A stretch of 11,126 nt of DNA. Source: RAM1 sp943372585 (GTDB taxonomy: Bacteria > Pseudomonadota > Gammaproteobacteria > Burkholderiales > Burkholderiaceae_C). Shown here piece by piece: positions 1 through 6,653 of this stretch. A program made the translations under genes and the position numbers. The notes beneath the pieces were generated by a model. That model saw only the letters and a program-made list of their open reading frames with translations, was not told where the DNA came from and did not search any database. The first letter of the stretch is position 1. Every line of letters begins with the position of its first letter. The stretch is from contig CALRZF020000100.1 in NCBI GenBank assembly GCA_943372585.1, positions 1-11,126 of the forward strand. The letters are read 5' to 3'.

Positions 1-1227
1 CTCCTTCATGGCCGACAGCTTGGACTTGAGCGCGCCCTTGACGGCCCGTGCGGTGATTTCAGAATTGATCTGCACAGCCGCGCGCACCTCGGCCGCGCGC
101 TCGGTCAGGGTGGCCATGCCGTGGACCTTGTCGTCCATGTTGGTCACCAGGCCCGTGATCTCGGCCACGTCCACGTACAGGTTCTTGCCGCGCACGGCCA
201 GAGATGTCATGCCGCCCGTTTGCACGCCGTCGCCCGCGCGCTCCAGCACGCGGTTGCTGGCCACCACGGTCCAGCCCAGCTCCTTGCTGGACGACTCCAG
301 CCGCGCGGCCACGTTCACCGTGTCGCCAATCGGCGTGGTTTCCTTGTTCTGGATGGTGCCCAGCCGGCACAGCGTGACTTCACCCGCATGCAGGCCCACG
401 CCGATGGCAAACGGCGGCAGGCCGCGGTCGGCAAACCGGTGCTGCAGCCAGCTGCGAAATTCATGCGTGGCCAGCGCCATGGCCAAGGCAGCCGACACCG
501 CGCGGCGCGCCGCGGGCAGCGGCGAGCCGCTTTGGGTGTCCGAGAACACCGCCATCAGCCCGTCACCGATGAATTTCAGGTTGCGCCCGCCGTTTTTGAG
601 CACCGGGTCGCAGGTGCGTTCGAAATACACCGTCAGCAGCTCCGCCACTTCCTGTGAGTTCAGCCGCTCGGCCAGCGAGGTGAAGTTGCGGATGTCCGAG
701 AACAGCACGGTGGCATCGATCACCTGGTCGGTCACGGCGCCGCTGGGCATCTCCAGCCCGAATTTTTCGGTGGAAACGCCGCCCAGGCTTTCGGCAAAGG
801 CGCGGCGCAGATGCTCTTCGTGTGTGCTCACCGCCGTCTGCACGGTCTCGTCCACCCGCTGCTTTTTCTTCAGCAGGCCCTGCAAGGCATCCAGCAGCTC
901 CACCCGCGTGAATGGCTTGGCCAGGTAGTCATCCGCGCCCGCCGTCATGCCGCGGCGCATGCTGGCGCGGTCGTCCAGCGCGGTCAGCAGCATGACGGGA
1001 ATGGCCGCCAGCGCCCGGTCACCGCGGATGGCGTCCAGCAGCTCAAAGCCGTTCATCTCGGGCATGCTCACATCCGAGATCACCACATCGGGCATGACCT
1101 GGCGCAAGCGTTCCAGGCCCAGGCGGCCGTTGATGGCCGAAACGATGTCAAAGCCTTCGAGCTTGAGCAGCCGCGTGATGTTGTTGCGGATGGCGTCGTC
1201 GTCTTCAACGATCAGGATGGTGGGCAT
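1..1227 (-). CDS. Response regulator fused to class III adenylate/guanylate cyclase (3' end outside window)
   Basis: This is a predicted cytoplasmic two-domain signalling protein; 409 codons are visible and the reading frame is still open at the window edge. Residues 1-118 form a receiver domain: acidic E8-D9-D10, phospho-acceptor D52 in SDVSMPEMNG, T82, and K104 in AKPF. A helical linker (about 119-165) leads to a class III cyclase domain (about 170-360). Visible there are FSDIRNFT (176-183, metal ligand D178), KFIGDG (218-223, base-selecting K218 and metal ligand D222) and TPIGDTVNVAARLE (298-311, with N305 and R309). T298 in the second base-selecting position is typical of class IIIb adenylyl cyclases, so cAMP is the likelier product (inference). 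A charged helical tail follows (about 370-409). The ATG at 1227 is the only sensible start because an in-frame TAA lies 15 nt upstream; no clear Shine-Dalgarno sequence is visible. The gene lies 26 nt downstream of the PAS-HisKA gene. Confidence 0.93.
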   Translation of the reverse strand, partial: MPTILIVEDDDAIRNNITRLLKLEGFDIVSAINGRLGLERLRQVMPDVVISDVSMPEMNGFELLDAIRGDRALAAIPVMLLTALDDRASMRRGMTAGADDYLAKPFTRVELLDALQGLLKKKQRVDETVQTAVSTHEEHLRRAFAESLGGVSTEKFGLEMPSGAVTDQVIDATVLFSDIRNFTSLAERLNSQEVAELLTVYFERTCDPVLKNGGRNLKFIGDGLMAVFSDTQSGSPLPAARRAVSAALAMALATHEFRSWLQHRFADRGLPPFAIGVGLHAGEVTLCRLGTIQNKETTPIGDTVNVAARLESSSKELGWTVVASNRVLERAGDGVQTGGMTSLAVRGKNLYVDVAEITGLVTNMDDKVHGMATLTERAAEVRAAVQINSEITARAVKGALKSKLSAMKE

Positions 1228-1253
1228 GGCTTGAAGGAGTTATGGCTGCCAGT

Positions 1254-1967
1254 TTACTCATTGGACGTTGTGGCGGGTGGCGCAGGCATGTGCCCCGCCC
1301 GGGCCAGCCGCTCCTTGAGCTTGTCTTCACCCGCATCGCCCAGGCGCAGCATGTCATCCAGCATGTGCTGCATGCGCCCGGCCGCGCGCACCAGCTCCGC
1401 CAGGATGCTGCGCTTGTCATCGGCCTCGATCTTGTCGCCATAGTGTTCCAGCAGCTCGGCCGACGACAGGATGGCCGCCAGCGGCGTGCGGAATTCGTGC
1501 GATGCCAGTGCCACCAGCCGCGACTTCAGCTCACCCAGCTCGCGTTCACGCGCCAGCGTGGCCTTGAGCTGCTCGTCCAGCAGGCGACGCCCGGTGGTGT
1601 CTCGCAGATAGAACAGGTGGGCCGGGGCGCCCTCCCACTCGGCCACCACGCCGGCAATTTCGGCCCACCACACGGTGCCGTCGGGGCGCTGAAAGCGCGC
1701 CTCAAACGCCGGCACGTGCTCGCCGCGTGAGCGGCGGTCGCGCTGGCGGGTAACGAACTCGCGGTCCTCGGGGTGCACGTATTCAATCATGGCGAGCCCG
1801 GCGACCTGCTGCGCCGTCACGCCCAGCAATTGCAGGCAACAGGCATTGGCGAACCGGATGCGCCCGCCCTGCCCCACGCAGATGCCCTCTGCCGCGTGTT
1901 CGACCATGGTGCGGTAACGCACCAGATCGGCTGCCAGGGCGTCGGGGGTTGGCAGCGGCTGGGTCAT
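1254..1967 (-). CDS. PAS-HisKA sensor protein lacking the ATPase (HATPase_c) domain
   Basis: This 237-residue soluble protein has a PAS sensor fold (about 15-126, with HPEDRE at 65-70 and RPDGTVWW at 94-101), a helical connector, and a HisKA dimerisation/phosphoacceptor domain (about 147-210) with an intact H-box, ASHEFRTPL, phospho-acceptor H157. The protein ends 27 residues after this domain. No N, G1, F or G2 boxes of a catalytic ATP-binding domain follow, and only 26 nt separate its stop from the next gene, so no room exists for a frameshifted one. As encoded it cannot autophosphorylate. It could accept or relay phosphate, act as a phosphatase or dimeriser for the adjacent regulator-cyclase, or be a decayed kinase. 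The start ATG lies 7 nt after the stop of the dehydrogenase gene, so co-transcription is likely. Domain calls are firm; the role is inference. Confidence 0.9.
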   Translation of the reverse strand: MTQPLPTPDALAADLVRYRTMVEHAAEGICVGQGGRIRFANACCLQLLGVTAQQVAGLAMIEYVHPEDREFVTRQRDRRSRGEHVPAFEARFQRPDGTVWWAEIAGVVAEWEGAPAHLFYLRDTTGRRLLDEQLKATLARERELGELKSRLVALASHEFRTPLAAILSSAELLEHYGDKIEADDKRSILAELVRAAGRMQHMLDDMLRLGDAGEDKLKERLARAGHMPAPPATTSNE

Positions 1968-1974
1968 GGTGAAC

Positions 1975-2844
1975 TTATTCGCTCAGCAGCCTGTAAATGG
2001 CGGCGTCATCCAGGGCGTCAAAGCCGGCGGCGCCGGCTCGCGCAAAGGTGTCGCACGCCGCCGCCCCCAGCGGGCCTTCAAAACCCGCCGCCCGCGCGGC
2101 CTGCATGGCCAGACGGGTGTCTTTTTGCAGCAGGGTTATATGGGCGCGCGGGGCGTAGTCGCCGGCGATCGCGCGGCGCATGCGGTCCGAGCCTATCCAG
2201 CTCTGCCCGCTGGATTGTTCGATCACGTCCAGTGTCCGGTCCAGATCCAGCCCCAGGCGGGCCGCCAGCGCCAGCACCTCGGCTGCGCCCACCAGGTTGA
2301 TGCCCGCCAGCAGGTTGTTGACCAGCTTGGTGCGCGCGCCGTCGCCGGGGCGCTGGCTGGTGCGAAACACCTTGGACGACAGCGTGTTGACCAGCGCGCT
2401 GTGCTGGTTGAAAACCGCGTCGGCACAGGCCACCATGAGGCTCATGGAGCCGTCACGCGCCCGGGCGGGGCCGCCCGACATGGGCGCGTCGATGGTGTGC
2501 AGGTCTTGCGCCGCCAGCCGCTGCGCGAAGGCTTCCACGTCCTGCGGTGAAATGGTCGGGCACAGCATGACGGTATGGCCTGCGATCACAGCAGCCGCCA
2601 CACCACCGGCGCCAAACAGCACGTCGTCAGTTTGCTGCGCATCCACCACGCAGACGATAGTGATGCCCGCGTGCGCCGCACATTCGCCCGGCGTGGCTGC
2701 CCCGACAGCACCCTGCATCACCAGTGCATCCACTTTCGATGCATCAATGTCGTGCACCCGTACCGCCCAGCCCTGCGCCAGCAGGTTGGCCGCCATGGCG
2801 CCCCCCATGTTGCCAACGCCGATGATCGCAACCGTTGGGGTCAT
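1975..2844 (-). CDS. NAD(P)-dependent beta-hydroxyacid dehydrogenase (3-hydroxyisobutyrate dehydrogenase-like)
   Basis: This 289-residue cytosolic oxidoreductase has the family's usual length. An N-terminal Rossmann fold carries GVGNMG (9-14) with the following MAANLL, and HDID (31-34) at the end of the second strand, a position that influences NAD versus NADP choice. The family substrate motif is present as DAPMSGGPARA (119-129, S123), and the catalytic GxGxxxKxxxN signature is complete at 167-177, with K173 and N177. An all-helical C-terminal domain includes LQKDTRLA (239-246). The family oxidises or reduces small beta-hydroxyacids such as 3-hydroxyisobutyrate, tartronate semialdehyde or threonate. 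The substrate cannot be read from the sequence, and no catabolic genes lie alongside to suggest one. The start codon overlaps the rodA stop by 4 nt (ATGA), implying translational coupling to rodA. Confidence 0.92.
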   Translation of the reverse strand: MTPTVAIIGVGNMGGAMAANLLAQGWAVRVHDIDASKVDALVMQGAVGAATPGECAAHAGITIVCVVDAQQTDDVLFGAGGVAAAVIAGHTVMLCPTISPQDVEAFAQRLAAQDLHTIDAPMSGGPARARDGSMSLMVACADAVFNQHSALVNTLSSKVFRTSQRPGDGARTKLVNNLLAGINLVGAAEVLALAARLGLDLDRTLDVIEQSSGQSWIGSDRMRRAIAGDYAPRAHITLLQKDTRLAMQAARAAGFEGPLGAAACDTFARAGAAGFDALDDAAIYRLLSE

Positions 2845-3998
2845 GTCTGCACCAGCCGTTTGACTTTGGCAATGGACATCAATATGCCCAGGCCCGCGCC
2901 CAGCGTGACCATGGCCGTGCCGCCATAGCTGATGAACGGCAGCGGCACGCCCACCACGGGCAGGATGCCGCTGACCATGCCCATGTTGACGAAGGCATAG
3001 GTGAAAAAGATCAGCGTCACCGCGCCTGCCAGCAGGCGCGAAAACAGCGTGGACGCCTCCAGCGCAATGGCCAGCCCGCGCAGGATCAGGAAGATGAAAC
3101 CGGCGATCAGCAGCAGGTTGCCCAACAGCCCGAACTCCTCAGAGAACGCCGCAAAGATGAAGTCGGTGGTGCGCTCGGGGATGAATTCAAGGTGCGTCTG
3201 CGTGCCCTGCATGAAGCCCTTGCCGAAAAGGCCGCCCGAGCCGATGGCAATCATGCCCTGGATGATGTGAAAACCCTTGCCCAGCGGGTCGCGGGTGGGG
3301 TCCAGCAGGGTACAGATGCGCTGCTGCTGGTAGTCGTGCAGCACCACCCAGCGCACGCCATCGGCACACAGCCGCGGCTCCAGCACCACCAGCGCCACCA
3401 TGCCCACAACGGCCAGCACCACCGGCGGCACGATGAGCTTCCAGCTCAGGCCTGCGAAGAAAATGACCGACAGCCCCGCCGCCAGCACCAGCAGCGATGT
3501 GCCCAGGTCGGGCTGTTTCATGATGAGGGCCACGGGCACGATCAGCAGCAACCCGGCCACGATGAAGTCCAGCGGACGCAACTGGCCCTCCCGCTTCTGG
3601 AACCACCAGGCCAGCATGAGCGGCATGGCGATCTTGAGGATTTCGCTGGGCTGGATGACGGTGATGCCCACATTCAGCCAGCGCGTCGCTCCCTTGCGCG
3701 TGATGCCAAAAATGGCCACGGCCACCAGCAGGCTCACCCCCACCACATACAGCGGCACCGCAAAGCTCATGAGCCGCTGCGGCGGCACCTGCGCCACCAG
3801 GAACATGATGGTGGCAGCGATCAGCATGTTGCGGCTGTGGTCCATGAAGCGCGTGCCATGGTCAAAACCTGACGAGTACATGGTCAGCAAGCCGGCGCAG
3901 GCCAGCAGGAACACGGCAAAGGCCAGCGGCCCGTCAAAGCCGCGCAGCAGCGGCGCGGACCGCTGCCAGAGGGAAGGTTTGTCGAATACGGCGGCCAT
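2841..3998 (-). CDS. rodA: RodA, SEDS-family peptidoglycan glycosyltransferase
   Basis: This polytopic inner-membrane protein of 385 residues has many hydrophobic segments (for example 24-42, 57-71, 81-98, 143-160, 165-182, 187-206, 293-309, 323-337). RodA polymerises lipid II into glycan strands for lateral wall growth in the elongasome, paired with the transpeptidase PBP2. Family landmarks are intact: QPSEILK (116-122), KQPDLGTS (161-168), the periplasmic loop PERTTDFIF (274-282), whose D279 matches the essential Asp of E. coli RodA, and the C-terminal VNMGMVSGILPVVG plus PLPFISYGG (337-360). Length is close to the E. coli protein. The ATG at 3998 follows the kinase stop by 13 nt; GAGGA overlapping that stop could serve as ribosome binding site. 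RodA is usually encoded next to mrdA (PBP2) and mreBCD; here a histidine kinase precedes it and a dehydrogenase follows. Confidence 0.97.
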   Translation of the reverse strand: MAAVFDKPSLWQRSAPLLRGFDGPLAFAVFLLACAGLLTMYSSGFDHGTRFMDHSRNMLIAATIMFLVAQVPPQRLMSFAVPLYVVGVSLLVAVAIFGITRKGATRWLNVGITVIQPSEILKIAMPLMLAWWFQKREGQLRPLDFIVAGLLLIVPVALIMKQPDLGTSLLVLAAGLSVIFFAGLSWKLIVPPVVLAVVGMVALVVLEPRLCADGVRWVVLHDYQQQRICTLLDPTRDPLGKGFHIIQGMIAIGSGGLFGKGFMQGTQTHLEFIPERTTDFIFAAFSEEFGLLGNLLLIAGFIFLILRGLAIALEASTLFSRLLAGAVTLIFFTYAFVNMGMVSGILPVVGVPLPFISYGGTAMVTLGAGLGILMSIAKVKRLVQT

Positions 3999-4004
3999 GG
4001 CGCC

Positions 4005-4010
4005 ATTATC
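4005..4010 (-). promoter_or_regulatory. -10-like hexamer next to the rodA start codon
   Basis: Read on the minus strand this is GATAAT, 6 nt before the rodA ATG and immediately after the kinase stop. The overlapping GAGGA (4009-4013) is an alternative reading as a ribosome binding site. No -35 was found, so an internal rodA promoter is possible but unproven. Confidence 0.3.
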
Positions 4011-4011
4011 C

Positions 4012-5889
4012 TCAGTCGATCAGGATTTCCACCACCGTGCGCCCTGGCTGGCTGGCCAGAGTCATCTCTGCACCGATGGCGGCGGCGCGCTCGCGCAGGC
4101 TCAGCAGGCCACGGCGCAGCGGCACGGCGGTGTCAAAACCGCAGCCGTTGTCGATGACACGCAACTGCACACCGCTGCCCAGTACGCCGGCTTCTATGCG
4201 CAGCACGGTCGCCTGGGCATGCTGCAACACGTTGGACAGGGCCTCAAACACCATGAACTGCAGCTGGCGCATGGCGTGGGCGTCCAGCCGCTGCACGGGC
4301 TGGATCAGGTCCACGTCCCACTGCAATTCAATGTCAGACGCCGCAAAACGCGGCTCCAGGCGGTAACGCAGGTTGGCCAGCAGGGCCGTGATGTCGCCCG
4401 GCGGCAGGTTCATGGAGTCGATCTGCAGCTTGAGCTGGTCCAGCGAGTCGCGCAGGGTCTGCAGCACCTGCGCATTGCTGGCCTTGCCCGACTGCAGCTG
4501 GCGGATGGCCGAGCTGATGTGCGAACCCACGCCGTCGTGCATGTCGCGCAGGATGCGGGCGCGCTCACTGGTGCGCTCCTGCTCGCGGGCCAGTTGCTCC
4601 ACCCGCGCATAGCTTTGCTGCAGCGCAGCCTCTTTTTCTGACACACGGGCGGCCAGGTTGGCCATGAGGTCCTGCGCCTGAGCGCTGGCCGCACGAAAGC
4701 GGCTGATGACGATGTAGCCCAGCACCAGGCCGAACAGCACCGACGAATAGCGGATCCAGGTGATTTCGGCCAGGCTGCCGCTGACGCGGATGGCAATCCA
4801 GTCACGCACGCCCATGGCCACGTTCAGCGAGCCGGCCGCCGCCACCAGCAGCCGCGCGGGTTCGGGCCGGCGCAGAGCGCCCACCAGGTAGACCAGGGCA
4901 TAAATGACAAACAGCACATTGGCGCTGCCCAGCCAGGCCGTAAGGTAAACCGGGTTGTGCAGCACCAGCGACAGTGTGGAAGCAACAAGGGACGAGCCAA
5001 ACAGCGCCCACAGGGCGGCGCGCACCAGCGGCATGGAGCGGTGGCGGTGCCAGCCGGCCACATGGTGGCAAAACAGCGCAATGCCGCAGAACCAGCCGGC
5101 AAATGCCACCGTGACCAGCACCCCCCACAGGGGCCAGGGCAACGGCGGCTGCTCAATGGCCACATCGCCCACGCGCAGGGCCCAGCACAGCTCGGCCAGG
5201 CCGGCGGCCAGGTAAATGTTGTCGCGGCGGCCAAAGCGCACCGTGCCCGGCTCAGTCTGGGTGGCCCACAGGGCCAGCGCCACCGAGCCCACCAGCAGGC
5301 TGAAGATGGTGACCACCATGGACGCCGATACCCGCCAGCGCTGGTTGTCCGTGTACAGCGGGCGGACGTCAGCCTCGGGCCCGGCCGCCAGCGCCGACAG
5401 GCCGCCCCGGCGGCCGCCGTCGGCGCGTATGTGCACGCGCAGCACGTTGTCGCGGCCCAGCAGGCGCGGCGGCACCGTGATGTACTGCGGGCCCTTGGCG
5501 TAATCGTCGGAGTTGGGCTTGTGCACATCGCCCATGCGCGTGAGCAGCGTGCCGTTCAACCAGATTTCCGCCGTGTTGCCAATGCGCTGGAAATAAATGC
5601 CATAGGGCTCGGTCGGCTCGCCCGGCAGCGAAAAAGGCACGTCAAACACCGCCTCGCCTGCCCGCGCGCGGTGCAGCCGGTCCCAGTGGTAGGGCAACGT
5701 CACATCCGTCACCTGCGCAGGCTGGCCTTTGGGCATGAGGGTGGCGCGGGCATAGGTCAGCTCCATCACCTCGGCGTGCGCGCCGGGCAGTACCAGCAAC
5801 CACCAGCCGAATACCAGCAACGCAACGCGCAGGAAGGCGCGCAGGGCGTGCGGGCCTGCGGACTCAGGCCTGGCGCGCCAGCAGGCCAA
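4012..5889 (-). CDS. Membrane sensor histidine kinase, 7TMR-DISM-like
   Basis: Numbered from a TTG at 5889 the protein has 625 residues. A signal-like segment (hydrophobic 20-39, ending AHA before E40) precedes a periplasmic beta-rich domain (about 42-185) with YGIYFQRIG and AEIWLNG, resembling the DISM/galactose-binding-like sensor fold. About seven membrane segments follow (188-395), then a helical connector. The HisKA_3-type phosphoacceptor site is RDMHDGVGSH, with H451. The ATPase domain shows an N-box (ALSNVLQHA, N553), DNGCGFD (580-586) and RGLLSLRERA. It presumably phosphorylates the adjacent LuxR-type regulator; the ligand is unknown. The start is uncertain. No ATG gives both a signal peptide and a short overlap with the regulator. 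TTG at 5889 (GAGG about 9 nt upstream) or TTG at 5904 (GAGG about 6 nt upstream) fit best. The ATG at 6009 would overlap the regulator by 146 nt and adds an Arg/Cys-rich leader. Confidence 0.9.
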   Translation of the reverse strand: MACWRARPESAGPHALRAFLRVALLVFGWWLLVLPGAHAEVMELTYARATLMPKGQPAQVTDVTLPYHWDRLHRARAGEAVFDVPFSLPGEPTEPYGIYFQRIGNTAEIWLNGTLLTRMGDVHKPNSDDYAKGPQYITVPPRLLGRDNVLRVHIRADGGRRGGLSALAAGPEADVRPLYTDNQRWRVSASMVVTIFSLLVGSVALALWATQTEPGTVRFGRRDNIYLAAGLAELCWALRVGDVAIEQPPLPWPLWGVLVTVAFAGWFCGIALFCHHVAGWHRHRSMPLVRAALWALFGSSLVASTLSLVLHNPVYLTAWLGSANVLFVIYALVYLVGALRRPEPARLLVAAAGSLNVAMGVRDWIAIRVSGSLAEITWIRYSSVLFGLVLGYIVISRFRAASAQAQDLMANLAARVSEKEAALQQSYARVEQLAREQERTSERARILRDMHDGVGSHISSAIRQLQSGKASNAQVLQTLRDSLDQLKLQIDSMNLPPGDITALLANLRYRLEPRFAASDIELQWDVDLIQPVQRLDAHAMRQLQFMVFEALSNVLQHAQATVLRIEAGVLGSGVQLRVIDNGCGFDTAVPLRRGLLSLRERAAAIGAEMTLASQPGRTVVEILID

Positions 5890-6571
5890 GCTGCGTTGCC
5901 TCAAATACCGCCTCGCCGCGCGAGCGCACCGCCAGCTTGCGGTACAGGTTCTTGATGTGCGTCTGCACCGTGTGCACGCTGACCGACTGAAGCCGGGCAA
6001 TGTCGGCATAGGAGAAGCCCCGCGCGATCAGTTCAAGTACCTCCTGTTCGCGCGTGGACAGCCCGGGCCGGGCGGGTACAGCCGCGGCAGGTTCAGGTGG
6101 CGGCGCGGCAGCAACAGCCGCAGCGGCCGCCCCCCGCCCGTCGCGCAGGCTCAAGTACTTGGACAGCACGCGCCGGGCAATCATGGGCGAGATGGGCGAC
6201 GCGCCGGACTTCATTTCCAGGATGGTGCTGGCAATGTCATCGGGCGTGGAATCCTTGTGGATGTAGCCCAGCGCCCCGGCCTCGATGCTGGCCAGCACGT
6301 TGTCTTCGTCACCAAACATGGAAATCACCAGGGGCTCACACGCCGGGTGCAGGCGCACCGCGTGGCGGATCACATCCAGCCCGCTGCCGTCCGGCAGGCC
6401 CAGGTCCACCAGCAGCACGTCCACGGCATGGGCCGGGTCATCCAGCCACGCACGTGCCTCGCCCAGCGTGCCCACGCAGCCGGCCAGCCCGAGCTGGCCG
6501 CTGCGAGACACGCTCGCGGCGAAGAAGTCCCGCATCTGTGGGTCATCCTCAACGATCAATACCAGCCACAT
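5864..6571 (-). CDS. NarL/FixJ-family response regulator (receiver + LuxR HTH)
   Basis: This 235-residue DNA-binding response regulator has a receiver domain (1-120) with E8-D9-D10, phospho-acceptor D56 in LLVDLGLPDG, and K106 in YIHKDSTPDD. A flexible Ala/Pro-rich linker (about 147-168, with a run of alanines) joins it to a LuxR-type helix-turn-helix (about 170-232) with LSTREQEVLELIARG, the recognition-helix region SVSVHTVQTHIKNLYRKL, and a typical C-terminus. The start at 6571 is secure: the receiver begins with MWLVLIVEDD, and AAGGAGG sits 4 nt upstream of the ATG. Longer in-frame ORFs reaching 6883 would run through the divergent gene and add low-complexity sequence. It is the first gene of the leftward cluster and overlaps the start of the kinase gene, its probable partner. 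Its targets are unknown; it may control its own operon, which includes rodA (inference). Confidence 0.95.
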   Translation of the reverse strand: MWLVLIVEDDPQMRDFFAASVSRSGQLGLAGCVGTLGEARAWLDDPAHAVDVLLVDLGLPDGSGLDVIRHAVRLHPACEPLVISMFGDEDNVLASIEAGALGYIHKDSTPDDIASTILEMKSGASPISPMIARRVLSKYLSLRDGRGAAAAAVAAAPPPEPAAAVPARPGLSTREQEVLELIARGFSYADIARLQSVSVHTVQTHIKNLYRKLAVRSRGEAVFEATQLGLLARQA

Positions 6572-6653
6572 GGGCCCTCCTTCGGCAAGTGTAGGCGGCT
6601 GGCGCATGGCGCGCCCGTCGCTTTGCATCCCATGAATATGGGAACATCGCGCC
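6572..6653. promoter_or_regulatory. Divergent intergenic control region with a 16-bp inverted repeat
   Basis: These 82 bases separate the leftward signalling/rodA cluster from the rightward esterase-RNase block and must hold the promoter for at least the leftward one. Positions 6628-6643 contain an inverted repeat, TCCCAT-gaat-ATGGGA, with 6-bp arms and a 4-base centre, a plausible operator for a dimeric regulator such as the LuxR-type protein encoded alongside. The local sequence around it (6622-6647) is more A+T-rich than its surroundings. No convincing -35/-10 pair was found on either strand. Operator function is inference. Confidence 0.4.
6576..6582 (-). promoter_or_regulatory. Strong Shine-Dalgarno for the response regulator
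   Basis: On the minus strand this reads AAGGAGG, four bases before the ATG at 6571. It is the strongest canonical ribosome binding site noticed in the window and fixes the start of the response regulator against much longer upstream ORF extensions. A TACACT hexamer at 6588-6593 (minus strand) is a possible -10 element, but no matching -35 was found. Confidence 0.8.

Noticed and set aside
8..928. 306-codon plus-strand frame at the left edge
   Set aside because: The opposite strand encodes a complete receiver-cyclase with all catalytic motifs; the plus-strand translation is Ser/Arg/Ala-rich without motifs.
1228..1253. Possible lost or frameshifted ATPase domain between the PAS-HisKA gene and the cyclase gene
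   Set aside because: Only 26 nt are available, and the cyclase gene starts with its own intact receiver domain after an in-frame stop, so no kinase domain can be hidden here.
2835..3872. 345-codon plus-strand frame opposite rodA
   Set aside because: The translation is His/Gln/Arg-rich low complexity with no domain, and rodA on the other strand is unambiguous.
4957..5955. Plus-strand frames of up to 332 codons opposite the kinase gene
   Set aside because: They lie wholly across a clear histidine kinase and carry no family motifs or start signals.
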